From contig NZ_FOGI01000001.1 of the NCBI RefSeq assembly GCF_900111175.1, forward strand, positions 124,001-188,000: a DNA stretch of 64,000 nt. Direction: 5' to 3'. The translations under genes and the position numbers were made by a program. The notes under the pieces were generated by a model. The model made no database searches and was not told the DNA's origin. It saw only the letters and a list, made by a program, of their open reading frames with translations. Each line of letters opens with the position of its first letter. Position 1 is the stretch's first letter. Origin of the DNA: Actinokineospora terrae (GTDB lineage Bacteria; Actinomycetota; Actinomycetes; Mycobacteriales; Pseudonocardiaceae). Below, one piece after another: positions 1-8,024 of the stretch.

Positions 1-1
1 C

Positions 2-676
2 CACCCCGCGCGAGTCCTCCGCGATCCGCTCGGCCGCCGGTGGTGGCACGAACTCCGGTAGCGCTGTCGGCATCCGCGACGGCGTGAGGATGCCTTGCGG
101 TTCCAGTCGCAGCACGCGGTAAGGCCGGTCTCTCGACACATAGATCGTGCCGAGCCCTGTCTCCGCTGTTAGTGCGGGGACACCGCGGACGTCGACTGCG
201 GGCACGTTGACGTCACCGGGCGCCGGTAGGTTCGGGACCTGGGCGACCGCCTCTTGCAACTTGGCCGACAAGTCGCCGGGGGAGGGGAATTGCTTACCCA
301 GGTCCCCGTACATGTACTCGTCGTTGGGGTCACCGGCCTTCCACCGCCCCAGCCTGTCCTCGTCGCGCAAGAACCTCGTGTAGAGCTTCCCGTCGACCTT
401 CAGCAGGCCCTGGTCGTTGTCTTCCAGTCCCGCGTATCCCGTGACCCCGAACTGAGCCCCGAACTCGGTTGTGGTGACTTCCCGCCGTTGCCCTGTGATC
501 GACGTGTCCTCGTAGCGGACCCCGGGAGCCGCCCCGAGCCCCTCCACGGCTTCCTCGAACGCCCCCCGATCCCGGGCAGGCCCGTCGTCGCGGTCAGCGC
601 CCGACCACCAGGCCACCAGCCCGGCGACAAGCGCCAACACCACCCCGAGCGCCACGAACAGCCTTGCCCGCGTCAT
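2..676 (-). CDS. Membrane-anchored or exported protein, partial (C-terminus beyond left edge)
   Basis: The frame is open from the ATG at 676 to the left edge of the window, giving at least 225 residues with no stop. The N-terminus is a basic MTRAR followed by a single hydrophobic segment (about residues 6-26), so it is an uncleaved anchor or signal; no lipobox cysteine is visible. The rest is soluble and polar and continues off the edge. Its start overlaps the stop of the small zinc-finger-like protein upstream (ATGA), indicating translational coupling. The region is similar in layout to actinobacterial cell-envelope lipoproteins of the LppX/LprG type, but I do not recognise a specific family. 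Function unknown. Confidence 0.7.
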   Translation of the reverse strand, partial: MTRARLFVALGVVLALVAGLVAWWSGADRDDGPARDRGAFEEAVEGLGAAPGVRYEDTSITGQRREVTTTEFGAQFGVTGYAGLEDNDQGLLKVDGKLYTRFLRDEDRLGRWKAGDPNDEYMYGDLGKQFPSPGDLSAKLQEAVAQVPNLPAPGDVNVPAVDVRGVPALTAETGLGTIYVSRDRPYRVLRLEPQGILTPSRMPTALPEFVPPPAAERIAEDSRGV

Positions 677-969
677 CGCAGGACCTCCCAGGAGATGGCC
701 ACCGGAGCCTGCGCGGGTGCGCTGCGCGCGGTGCTGCGGCAGGTGCTTGCGACCAGGAGCAGGACGAACAGGGCCGCCACCAGCCCCACGCAGCCGCCTC
801 CGCCCCCGCTGCCGGAGCGGCCCCGGTCGCGGGTGCGGACCATGCCGCCCGGCGGGATGCCGGGGTGGCGCTGGGCGTAGTGGGCCTCTTGCCACTCGGC
901 GCCCTGGGACTCGGTCGACCAGGGGGTGCGGAAGCCGCATTCCCCGCACGCGTACTGGAACTGGGACAT
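673..969 (-). CDS. Small zinc-finger-like membrane protein
   Basis: A 98-residue protein. The N-terminal third carries a CxxC pair (YACGECGF, residues 7-13) and an HxxxxH pair (HYAQRH) about 20 residues later, which together could form a C2H2-type zinc site. A Gly-rich stretch and one hydrophobic segment (about residues 58-76, VGLVAALFVLLLV) follow. A cytosolic metal-binding head with a single membrane anchor is inferred. It sits 10 nt after the esterase gene's start side is passed on the same strand order (esterase gene ends at 980) and its stop overlaps the next gene's start. No family name is offered. Confidence 0.6.
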   Translation of the reverse strand: MSQFQYACGECGFRTPWSTESQGAEWQEAHYAQRHPGIPPGGMVRTRDRGRSGSGGGGGCVGLVAALFVLLLVASTCRSTARSAPAQAPVAISWEVLR

Positions 970-979
970 CGCCGCCGCC

Positions 980-2044
980 TCACGGGTGCTGGAGACGGCC
1001 CAGGACCAGGCCGACGAAGTGGGTCATGGCCTTCTGCACGCACGGGGGCGAGGCGTGCTTGCCGGTGCAGCCGGGTGCCCACGTGCTGCCGTCTCCGTAG
1101 TCGAGGAAGTCGAACGGGACACCCGCGGCGGTCAGGTTGGCGACGGTGACCAGGTTGGTCTCCCTGGCCTGCTGCTCGGCGATCGCCTGGACCGGGTTGT
1201 CGAGCAGGTTGCCGCCGTTGCCCGTGTAGAGCGCGACCCCCATGCCCCGCAGCGGGGCGACGTTGTGCGCGGGGCTCTCGGCGTTCCAGATCCCGTCGAA
1301 CGGCCACACCGGCGGCCCGAAGATCGCGTCCGCGCCGACCGTCGGCACCCCGGACGCCTCGATCAGCTCCGTGGTCACCACCACGCCGCGCATCACCGGG
1401 TTGCGCAGGTCCAGCCCGCCCGACATCGAGCCGACGTACCCGAACAGCTCGGGCCGGTGCTCGGCGTAGTGCAGCGCGCCGAACCCGCCCATCGAGTGGC
1501 CCAGGATCGCCCGCCCGTCCCGGTTCGCGATGGTCCGCAGGTTCGCGTCCACGAACGGGATCAGCTGGTCCAGGTGGAAGCTCTCCCAGTTCTGCTTACC
1601 GACCGCGCCCGGGTTCACCCAGTTCGAGTACCAGCTGCGCACCCCGTTGGGCTGCACCGTGATCAGCGGCTTGCCCTGCGTGGCGATCTCCGCCCGGTCC
1701 ACGTTCCACCGGGTGTCGGGCATGTCCGGGTTGCCGTGCAGCGCGTAGAGCACGGGGTAGCGCTTGGCCGAACCCGCGTAGTCCTCGGGCAGCGTCACCA
1801 CGACCACGTGCTGCCCGGCCACCTGGGTCGGCAGCAACGTCGGCCGCGGCACCTCGGTGGACGCGACCGAGAAGGTGAAGGTGCGGTGCGCGCCATCGAT
1901 CCACGTCGGCTGGACCTTCACCGTCAGCCCGAACCCGTCCACGAACCGCGGCGGCTCCGCCTCGGCCTGTGCCGGTGTCGGCAGCACCACCGCGACACAG
2001 GTGGCCACCGCGGCGCCCCATCGCGCCAGTTCTCGCATGTTCAT
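980..2044 (-). CDS. Secreted esterase (Ag85/esterase D-like alpha/beta hydrolase)
   Basis: A 354-residue protein starting at ATG 2044, which follows a GGGAGGGG ribosome site; an upstream in-frame ATG at 2092 lacks one. Residues 1-28 form a signal peptide ending in AQA. The body is an alpha/beta hydrolase of the putative esterase (antigen 85/mycolyltransferase-like) family: the nucleophile elbow GHSMGGFGA places the catalytic serine near residue 184, and a YALHGNPDM segment supplies the oxyanion region. It probably hydrolyses or transfers acyl esters outside the membrane. True mycolyl transfer is not shown by sequence alone. It is the first gene of a minus-strand group with the two small membrane proteins after it. 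Confidence 0.82.
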   Translation of the reverse strand: MNMRELARWGAAVATCVAVVLPTPAQAEAEPPRFVDGFGLTVKVQPTWIDGAHRTFTFSVASTEVPRPTLLPTQVAGQHVVVVTLPEDYAGSAKRYPVLYALHGNPDMPDTRWNVDRAEIATQGKPLITVQPNGVRSWYSNWVNPGAVGKQNWESFHLDQLIPFVDANLRTIANRDGRAILGHSMGGFGALHYAEHRPELFGYVGSMSGGLDLRNPVMRGVVVTTELIEASGVPTVGADAIFGPPVWPFDGIWNAESPAHNVAPLRGMGVALYTGNGGNLLDNPVQAIAEQQARETNLVTVANLTAAGVPFDFLDYGDGSTWAPGCTGKHASPPCVQKAMTHFVGLVLGRLQHP

Positions 2045-2191
2045 CGCTGTTCCCCTCCCAGGAAGCCGATCCCGGTGGACCGGCCGCACCACAGTGGCGA
2101 ACCCGCAGGTCAGCCGAACAGGTCAGCGACCGGACAAGGAAGTCCGGTTGGCGATAAGGTCGACTCCCGGCCGATCAGGGGGTGTCGCACC

Positions 2192-4549
2192 GTGGCGGGG
2201 GAGTTCGGCAAACTGGTCCGCGCGCTACGCCGCGCCGCGGGCCTCACCCAGGAGGAACTGGCCCACCGCGCGGGCATCAGCGACCGCACGGTCCGCCGCC
2301 TGGAAAGCCCCGACCCGGGCGACACCAGGATCGGCACCGTGAAACTCATCGCCGACGCCCTCGACCTCGACGGCACCGACCGCCAGGCCCTGATGGCGGC
2401 CGCGAGCGCCGAGGAACCGCAGGCCCCGCCGGAATCGCCGGAGCCGGTGCGACCGGTGGTGTCCCAGGATCCGGTGGTGTCCCCGGATCCGTTGGTATCA
2501 CCCGAGCCGGTGGTATCACCCGATCCGGCGACGCTGCCCGAGTCCGAGGCGCGGTCGGACCCGGTGCGACCAGGCCCGGCACAGCGTGACCCGGCACAGC
2601 GTGACCCGGTACACCTGCCCGCTCAGCGGAATTGGCCGGTCCAGGCAGGTCTGTCGGCCGATGATGGCCTGTCCGACGCCGTGCGCAGGCTCGCGCACAT
2701 CGTCCACGCGCGGTGGGAGCGCGAGGAAGGCCAACGCGGCGTGCACGACCCGTTCCCGCTGCCGGTCCGCTGGCACCCCGTCGCCGCCGGACTCGCTGAT
2801 CGCTGGGACAACGTCCACCGCCTCCCACCGGGGGAGGACGCGCTGCCCATCGACCTGACCGGCGACCTTCGCGATATCGCCGGGATCTACCGCATGGTGC
2901 CCTCCCGGCGCTTGGTGGTGCTCGGCGAGGCGGGCTCGGGCAAGTCGGTCCTCGCGATCCGGTTCACGCTCGACTACCTGCGCACCCGGGCCGCCACCGA
3001 ACCGGTGCCGGTGATCTTCAGCCTGGGCGGCTGGGACCCCGCGACCCCGCTGCGCGAGTGGCTGGTCGACCGGCTGCTGCGCGACGACCCCGGTCTGCTC
3101 GCCCCGGCGCCGACCGGGTCGACGCTGGCCGCCGCGCTGGTCGAGGCCGGGTGGGTGCTGCCGGTGCTCGACGGGTTCGACGAGCTCCCGGCCACCGTGC
3201 GGGCCGCCGCGTTGGCCGCGTTCAACGAGACCTCGCTGCCGATGCTGCTCACCAGCCGCCCCGAGGAGTACGCCGCCCTCGGCCGGGTGCTGAACTGGTC
3301 GGCCGGGGTCGAGCTCGACGACCTCGCCCCGGGCGACCTCGCCGACTACCTGCCCCGCGCGACCCGCAACGACCCGTCGTGGGACCCGCTGGTCGCCGAC
3401 ATGCCCGCGCCGCTGGCCGAGGCGCTGCGCACCCCGCTCATGGTCGCGTTGGCGCGCACCACCTACCGCGCCGACCCCGCCGCGCTGACCGACCCCGCCC
3501 TCGACTCCCGCGCGGTCGTCGAGGAGCACCTGCTCGCCGGGTACGTGCCGTCGGTGTACCGCGACGGTCGCCGGTGGCCGCTGCCGCGGGTCCGGCACTG
3601 GCTCGGCAGGCTGGCCGAGGCCAGTCCCGTCGAGGTCGCGTGGTGGCGGCTCGGCGACACGCTCAGCCGCTCGACCAGGGTGCTGGCCGTGGTGATCGCC
3701 ACCTCCCTGGTCACCGCCCTGTGCGACATCGTCGTGTCGGCCCCGATCATCCTCGCCAACGGCCTGGGCCCGGTCACCGTGCTGCTCGACGGCCTGCTGA
3801 TCGGCCCCGTGGTCGGACTCGGCTTCGGCGTCATCTACGGGCTGATGATCGTGTGCCTCGACGTGTCGGTCGAACCCTCCCGGGTCCGCCTGCGCCTGGG
3901 CAACCGGGTCCGGGTGCACCCCACCGTGCCCACGCGCGCGCTCGCGGGCTTCGTCGGCGGTTTCGTCGTCGGCCTCGGCTACGGCCCGGTCGGCGTCCTG
4001 CTGCGCGGCATGGCGGGCGGCTTCCCCACCGCTGCCGAGACGATCCGGCTGGCCACCATCAACGCCGTCGCCCTGGGGTTCGTGTTCGCCGTCGCCGTCG
4101 CGGTGGCCCTGGGTCTCGTCGCCTTCCTCGAGTCACCCCACGACCTCACCTCGGCCACCGGCCCGCTCACCATCCTCGCCGCGAACCGCACCGCCGCCAT
4201 CCACCTCTTCCTGGTGCTGGCCCCCCTCCTCGCGCTGGCGATCTTCGCCAGCGGCTTCCTCATGGTCGTCGTGCTGAGCGGTGTGCTGGGCGAGCTGCGC
4301 TGGAGCGGCCACGACGCCCTCGTCCTCAGCACCATCGGCGGCCTCAGCGGCGCCGCCTCCTACGTCCTGACCTTCACCGCGTGGGGTCAGTGGCTCGTCT
4401 TCACCCGTGTCTGCCTCCCTCTGCTGGGCCGCCTGCCCTGGTCCGTCACCGACTTCCTCACCGACGCCCACTCCCGCGGCGTCCTGCGCCAGTCCGGCGC
4501 CGTCTACCAGTTCCGCCATGCCCGCCTCCGCGCCCACCTCACCCGGTGA
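2192..4549 (+). CDS. XRE-NACHT NTPase with C-terminal membrane domain
   Basis: A 785-residue protein started at GTG 2192, immediately before the helix-turn-helix; the frame is open far upstream (to about 926) but that region is antisense to the esterase. Residues 5-65 are an XRE/Cro HTH (GLTQEELAHRAGISDRTVRRLE). A Pro/Asp/Val-rich repeat linker (PDPVV/SPEP units) spans about 75-145. A NACHT-type STAND NTPase follows, with Walker A GEAGSGKS near residue 246 and Walker B LPVLDGFDELP near 325. The last 290 residues contain several hydrophobic segments, so the protein is probably membrane-tethered. Bacterial NACHT proteins include phage-defence effectors; that role here is inference. It converges with the GNAT gene 14 nt downstream. 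Confidence 0.83.
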   Translation: MAGEFGKLVRALRRAAGLTQEELAHRAGISDRTVRRLESPDPGDTRIGTVKLIADALDLDGTDRQALMAAASAEEPQAPPESPEPVRPVVSQDPVVSPDPLVSPEPVVSPDPATLPESEARSDPVRPGPAQRDPAQRDPVHLPAQRNWPVQAGLSADDGLSDAVRRLAHIVHARWEREEGQRGVHDPFPLPVRWHPVAAGLADRWDNVHRLPPGEDALPIDLTGDLRDIAGIYRMVPSRRLVVLGEAGSGKSVLAIRFTLDYLRTRAATEPVPVIFSLGGWDPATPLREWLVDRLLRDDPGLLAPAPTGSTLAAALVEAGWVLPVLDGFDELPATVRAAALAAFNETSLPMLLTSRPEEYAALGRVLNWSAGVELDDLAPGDLADYLPRATRNDPSWDPLVADMPAPLAEALRTPLMVALARTTYRADPAALTDPALDSRAVVEEHLLAGYVPSVYRDGRRWPLPRVRHWLGRLAEASPVEVAWWRLGDTLSRSTRVLAVVIATSLVTALCDIVVSAPIILANGLGPVTVLLDGLLIGPVVGLGFGVIYGLMIVCLDVSVEPSRVRLRLGNRVRVHPTVPTRALAGFVGGFVVGLGYGPVGVLLRGMAGGFPTAAETIRLATINAVALGFVFAVAVAVALGLVAFLESPHDLTSATGPLTILAANRTAAIHLFLVLAPLLALAIFASGFLMVVVLSGVLGELRWSGHDALVLSTIGGLSGAASYVLTFTAWGQWLVFTRVCLPLLGRLPWSVTDFLTDAHSRGVLRQSGAVYQFRHARLRAHLTR

Positions 4550-4563
4550 CCGGCACCCGGCGA

Positions 4564-5049
4564 TCAGCCCGTCACGAGCGCGTACTCGACCTGGGGTAAC
4601 GGGTTGCCGTCCCCGAAGTCCCGGGTCTGCGTCGCGCCCGTCTCGACGAACCCGCACTTGGTGTAGAACCGCCGCGACTGCGCCGTGTCCCGCAGCGTCC
4701 ACAGGTGCACCCGCGCCAGCCCGCGCACCGTCTCCGCCATCAGGTCCCGCGCCACGCCCGTGCCCCACCCGTCCGGATGGCCGTAGAAGCTGAGGATCTC
4801 CCGGTACCCGTCCCTGGTCTCGGACGGCACCGTGTGCGAGAACGCCAGCACCCGCCCGTCCCGCTCCGCCACCAACAACTCCCCGACCCCCTCCGCTATC
4901 CGCGCGTGCCAGCGCTCCAGCCGACTCCTGACGCCCTCCGCGGCGAACCCCGCCGGGAACAGCGGCGCGTACACCGTCCCCCACGACGCCGCGTGGACCT
5001 CGCCGATGGCCGCGCCATCCCCTGCTCGTGCCGGTCGAATCTCGTTCAT
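4564..5049 (-). CDS. GNAT family N-acetyltransferase
   Basis: A 161-residue single-domain acetyltransferase begun at ATG 5049 (MNEIRPARAGD, the usual GNAT N-terminal strand). The acetyl-CoA loop is seen as HPDGWGTGVARDLM and the C-terminal RRFYTKCGFVETG segment is the classic late GNAT motif. The substrate is not predictable. The 3' end is 14 nt from the NACHT gene in convergent orientation, with no hairpin between them. Confidence 0.85.
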   Translation of the reverse strand: MNEIRPARAGDGAAIGEVHAASWGTVYAPLFPAGFAAEGVRSRLERWHARIAEGVGELLVAERDGRVLAFSHTVPSETRDGYREILSFYGHPDGWGTGVARDLMAETVRGLARVHLWTLRDTAQSRRFYTKCGFVETGATQTRDFGDGNPLPQVEYALVTG

Positions 5050-5122
5050 GGCGCCCAAGGTAGACCCGGCCCCCGACAGCGTGCGAGAAGTTGTCCACAC
5101 CCCCTGACCAGCGAGGATCGAG

Positions 5123-5926
5123 TCAGGTCGGCTGGCCGGTGACCACCGGGTCGGCGAGTGCGGCGAGCAGGTCGCGGCTGCGCTCGGCGGACACGCAGGT
5201 GTCGACCAGCCGCCCGGCCAGGGCGAGGTAGCGGTCGATGGTGGCCTGGCTCTCCAGGAACAGCGCCGAGCCGCCGAGGTCGAGGTGCACCAGGCTGCCC
5301 TGCTCGGCCACGGTGATCACCCGGAACGGGATGTCGTGGCTGAGCACGGTGTGCGGCACCACCTGGATCACCACGTTGCGCCGCGTCGACTCCCAGAACA
5401 GGTGCCGCGCCTGCTCCTGGATCACCCGCGGCGGTAGCGCTGCCGGTGTCAGGGACTCCCGCGTCAGCACGAAGTGCCAGTTCGGCTGTAGGTGCGTGTC
5501 GAGCACATGTCGCCGCGGTGTGGTCCCTACGGCGGCGGCGTACTCGTCGGTCTGCAGTGGCGCCGGGAGGGTGCCCGGGGTGAACGAGGTGATCCGGGCC
5601 GCCTGGGTCTCCAGTTCGTCCAGGGTCTGGGTGAACAAGGGGGAGTCGTGGCCGTCGTGCCACCACTCCTCGCGGCGCGCGTCGCTGTTGAGCGACAGGT
5701 AGTGCTGACGCTGGGACCTGGTGTGCACGCCGCAGGTGAACAGCAAGAGGCCCAACTCGGGGTTGGGGATGCCGCGTTGCCCGTTGAGGAACCGGGACAG
5801 GTCGGACCGGTGCCAGTTCAGGCGTTCGGCGATGTCGCGGTGGGCGATGCCGGTGCTGTCGATGAGGTGCCGCAGGCGCCTGCCGAGCAGCCAGGTCCGC
5901 AGGGAGGGGATGCGGGAGGTCAACAC
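5123..5926 (-). CDS. XRE family regulator with DUF5753 (Scr1-like)
   Basis: A 267-residue regulator started at GTG 5926, preceded by AGAAAGG; the frame extends upstream to 6415 but without coding character. An N-terminal XRE helix-turn-helix (IAHRDIAERLNWHRSDLSRFLNG, about residues 28-50) is followed by the DUF5753 domain with typical motifs: EWWHDGHD, a TLDELETQA helix, FVLTRESL, QVVPHTVLSHD and a C-terminal DRYLALAGRL helix. In Streptomyces and relatives such proteins act with DUF397 partners to control development and antibiotic production. A strong hairpin lies 31 nt upstream of the start. The binding site is unknown. Confidence 0.85.
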   Translation of the reverse strand: MLTSRIPSLRTWLLGRRLRHLIDSTGIAHRDIAERLNWHRSDLSRFLNGQRGIPNPELGLLLFTCGVHTRSQRQHYLSLNSDARREEWWHDGHDSPLFTQTLDELETQAARITSFTPGTLPAPLQTDEYAAAVGTTPRRHVLDTHLQPNWHFVLTRESLTPAALPPRVIQEQARHLFWESTRRNVVIQVVPHTVLSHDIPFRVITVAEQGSLVHLDLGGSALFLESQATIDRYLALAGRLVDTCVSAERSRDLLAALADPVVTGQPT

Positions 5927-5957
5927 GTGCCTTTCTTCTCGGGGGGACCGGGCTGGA

Positions 5958-5998
5958 CCGACCGGTCCGCACGGGGAGGTGGCGTGCGGACCGGTCGG
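5958..5998. terminator. 16-bp perfect inverted repeat in the leader of the XRE gene
   Basis: CCGACCGGTCCGCACG (5958-5973) pairs perfectly with 5983-5998 across a 9-nt loop. It lies in the leader of the minus-strand XRE/DUF5753 gene, downstream of a second hairpin at 6043-6078. It could be an additional terminator, a leader structure or an operator; there is no U tract. Confidence 0.6.
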
Positions 5999-6042
5999 GT
6001 GGCGCCTGCCGTCGGGGCATGACGGCCGGGGGCACCGGGGAA

Positions 6043-6078
6043 CCGGCGCGCGGGCGGGGAGGGTCGCCCGCGCGCCGG
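6043..6078 (-). terminator. Hairpin terminator after the 88-residue small gene
   Basis: CCGGCGCGCGGGCG (6043-6056) pairs with 6065-6078, a 14-bp perfect GC-only stem with an 8-nt loop. It begins 4 nt past the stop codon of the minus-strand gene at 6082-6348, the position of an actinobacterial U-less terminator. Confidence 0.65.
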
Positions 6079-6081
6079 AGG

Positions 6082-6348
6082 TCAGCCCGCCCGCGGGCGT
6101 TCGTCCATTGCGGCGACGGTGAGAGCGGCGTCCCGCAACGCTGCGCGCAATCTGCCGACGCGCAACGGGTGAATCAGCCAGGGTCCCGGCGCCGATGAGG
6201 TGACCACAACGCCGTCCTGCGCGATCGCGACCGTGATCGACACCCGGTGCCCCGCCTGGTCGAGGCACGGGATCGACCAGGCGTCCGGTCCCTGCCGCCA
6301 CCCCCACCGGGCGGCCAGGCCGCACAGGACCTCGCCGGGGGTCCTCAT
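6082..6348 (-). CDS. Small hypothetical protein next to XRE regulators
   Basis: An 88-residue protein starting at ATG 6348. It has no membrane segment; the sequence reads as a small alpha/beta domain (WSIPCLDQAGHRVSITVAIAQDG, then a C-terminal helix LRAALRDAALTVAAMD). It lies between two XRE/DUF5753 genes and is followed by a strong terminator hairpin. Short proteins of this kind are common beside DUF5753/DUF397 pairs in actinobacteria, but I cannot name a family or function. Confidence 0.6.
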   Translation of the reverse strand: MRTPGEVLCGLAARWGWRQGPDAWSIPCLDQAGHRVSITVAIAQDGVVVTSSAPGPWLIHPLRVGRLRAALRDAALTVAAMDERPRAG

Positions 6349-6466
6349 CGTCGCCCCCGATCGTGCAGATGACCCCGCCGTTCGCTATTGCCCCTGTATG
6401 GTGTCCAATATCCATCCATAGCGGCGCGCACCACCTCGTTGGCGAGAGTTGTACCGGTGAGTGAAC

Positions 6467-6525
6467 CGTACGTCACGTACGTGCGCCAGGGAAATACCTC
6501 GATCGTGTGACTGGCGTACGTACGC
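6467..6525. promoter_or_regulatory. Two TACGTA-type palindromes, candidate operator of the XRE gene
   Basis: In the 200-bp divergent region between the small gene and the XRE gene there is a 15-bp palindrome (CGTACGT-C-ACGTACG, 6467-6481; it also contains CACGTACGTG at 6474-6483) and a perfect 12-bp palindrome GCGTACGTACGC at 6514-6525. The second lies 24-35 nt before the XRE start codon. Repeated TACGT cores in such a place suggest an autoregulatory operator; this is inference. Confidence 0.5.
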
Positions 6526-6548
6526 GGGCAACCGGGAGACTGTCGACC

Positions 6549-7400
6549 ATGAACGAAACGGATGACCTGACACCAGGTTCACTGGTGCGCAGGTGGCGGC
6601 TCGGCAAGCAGCTCCGCGAACTGCGCGAGGCCGCGGGCAAGACCCAGGACGACGCCGCGGAGTACCTCGGCGTCCGCCGACCGACAATCAGTCGCATCGA
6701 GAACGGCAGGCACTCGATCCTGCCCAAGAACGTGCGCTTCCTCTGCCAGCTCTACGACATCGGCGCACCCAGGGTCGACACCCTGATGCGCCAGGCCGAG
6801 GAGAGCAACGAGCGTGGCTGGTGGGTCAGCCACAGCGACACCATGCCCGACTGGCACGAGACCTACGTCGGCTTCGAGGCCGACGCCAAGGCGATCTCCG
6901 TCTACGAGTCCGAACTGGTCTACGGCCTGCTCCAGGTTCCCAGCTACACCCGCGCGGTCCGCTCCGCTTTCACCGACGTGGTGGACGAAGGCACGTTGGA
7001 GAAGTTCCTTGCCTTCCGGCACGAGCGGCAGCAGCACCTGGACACCAGGCAGCCAGACCTGCACATCATTCTCAACGAGACCGCCGTCCGTCGTCCTGTC
7101 GGCGACATGCGGGAACAGTTGCAGCACTTGGTGAAGGTCTCCGAGTGGAACTACCTCACGCTGCAGATCCTGCCGTTCGCCGCGGGACCCCACCCCGGCA
7201 TGACCAACCCGTTCTCGCTCCTCACCCTGCCGGACGAATCAGCCCCGAACTTCGTGTACCTCGAGCACGCCGACGGGGCGATCTACCTGGAACGTCCGGC
7301 CGATCTCACGCTCTACGCCGCGAACTTCCAGCGGATGTCGGAGCAAGCTCTCTCGCCCGATGACACGCGGGCCTTCTTGACTAGCCTGGTTGACGGCTAG
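6549..7400 (+). CDS. XRE family regulator with DUF5753 (Scr1-like)
   Basis: A 283-residue regulator starting at ATG 6549 after GGGAG. Residues 12-75 hold the helix-turn-helix (KTQDDAAEYLGVRRPTISRIENGRHSI). The remainder is DUF5753: GWWVSHSDTMPDW, EADAKAISVYESELVYGLLQ, FRHERQQHL, ILNETAVRRPVG, LTLQILPFAAGPHPGM and the closing LYAANFQRMSEQAL helix. A DUF397 gene follows 20 nt later, the standard regulator/partner arrangement described for Scr1-Scr2/BldB-like systems. Palindromes in its promoter region suggest autoregulation. Confidence 0.88.
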   Translation: MNETDDLTPGSLVRRWRLGKQLRELREAAGKTQDDAAEYLGVRRPTISRIENGRHSILPKNVRFLCQLYDIGAPRVDTLMRQAEESNERGWWVSHSDTMPDWHETYVGFEADAKAISVYESELVYGLLQVPSYTRAVRSAFTDVVDEGTLEKFLAFRHERQQHLDTRQPDLHIILNETAVRRPVGDMREQLQHLVKVSEWNYLTLQILPFAAGPHPGMTNPFSLLTLPDESAPNFVYLEHADGAIYLERPADLTLYAANFQRMSEQALSPDDTRAFLTSLVDG

Positions 7401-7420
7401 TCCAACAGGGAGGTCCAGAG

Positions 7421-7597
7421 ATGAAGCAGGTTAGGTGGCGTAAGAGTTCTTTCAGCGGCGGCAACGGTGGGCAGTGCGTGGAGTTGGCGCACACGCTCAC
7501 AGTGGTCCGCGACAGCAAGAACCCCAGTGGTCCGACCCTCGTTGGGCGGATCGACGCGCTGGTCGCCGCCGTCAAGAATGGGTCCCTGGGTCACTGA
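7421..7597 (+). CDS. DUF397 domain protein
   Basis: A 58-residue protein (ATG 7421, after AGGGAGGTC). It has the full DUF397 signature: an N-terminal WRKSSFSGGNGGQCVEL, a central VVRDSKNPSGPTL and a C-terminal helix (RIDALVAAVKNG). It is 20 nt downstream of the XRE/DUF5753 gene and almost certainly co-transcribed; DUF397 proteins are antagonist partners of the cognate XRE regulator in related loci. Confidence 0.88.
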   Translation: MKQVRWRKSSFSGGNGGQCVELAHTLTVVRDSKNPSGPTLVGRIDALVAAVKNGSLGH

Positions 7598-7610
7598 CCC
7601 CGGGACGGCA

Positions 7611-7642
7611 CTGGCCCTCGCCCCTCCCGGGGCGGGGGCCAG
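7611..7642. terminator. GC-rich hairpin between the two DUF397 genes
   Basis: CTGGCCCTCGCCCC (7611-7624) pairs with 7629-7642 with a single T-G wobble and a 4-nt loop, followed by a short pyrimidine tract (CCCGTTTC). It lies 13 nt after the first DUF397 stop and probably terminates or attenuates transcription there. Confidence 0.55.
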
Positions 7643-7667
7643 CCCGTTTCTCGGCGGAGGAGGCCCC

Positions 7668-7937
7668 ATGTCCATCCCGTGGCGCAAGAGTTCCTTCAGT
7701 GGCGGTAACGGCGGCAACTGCGTCGAGGTCTGGCGTAAGAGCAGTTTCAGCAGTGGCAACAACGGTGAGTGCGTCGAGGTGTGGCGTAAGAGCTCCCGCA
7801 GCAGTGGCAACGGTGGTGAGTGCGTGGAACTGGCGCCGGGTGCGATCCGTGACAGCAAGAACCCGGACGGGCCTGTCTTGCGCACCGTCGACCTCGGCGC
7901 CCTCATCTCCGCCATCAAGCGCGGTGCCCTCGGGTAA
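7668..7937 (+). CDS. DUF397 protein with triplicated N-terminal motif
   Basis: An 89-residue DUF397 protein (ATG 7668, after GGAGGAGG). The first DUF397 motif, normally present once, occurs three times head to tail: 17-residue units of the form WRKSSxSxGNxGxCVEV encoded by 51-nt repeats at 7680-7730, 7731-7781 and 7782-7832. Only the last unit continues into the normal remainder (IRDSKNPDGPVL and the C-terminal helix). The units differ at several codons, including silent ones, so the expansion is not brand new. It may bind more than one regulator or be a decoy; inference only. Confidence 0.82.
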   Translation: MSIPWRKSSFSGGNGGNCVEVWRKSSFSSGNNGECVEVWRKSSRSSGNGGECVELAPGAIRDSKNPDGPVLRTVDLGALISAIKRGALG

Positions 7938-8024
7938 CCCGCGTCTTCCCGCCGGTTCCGGATCGCGGTGAACCTTCCGCACCCGCTCGCCCGTGTGGTG
8001 AGTGGGAACGGAAAGGAGGACATC

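Noticed and set aside
926..2191. Upstream extension of the XRE-NACHT frame
   Set aside because: This stretch is antisense to the secreted esterase, and the helix-turn-helix begins right after GTG 2192.
7680..7832. Direct repeats as a CRISPR array
   Set aside because: The 51-nt repeats are contiguous, in frame and coding for DUF397 units, with no spacers and no cas genes.
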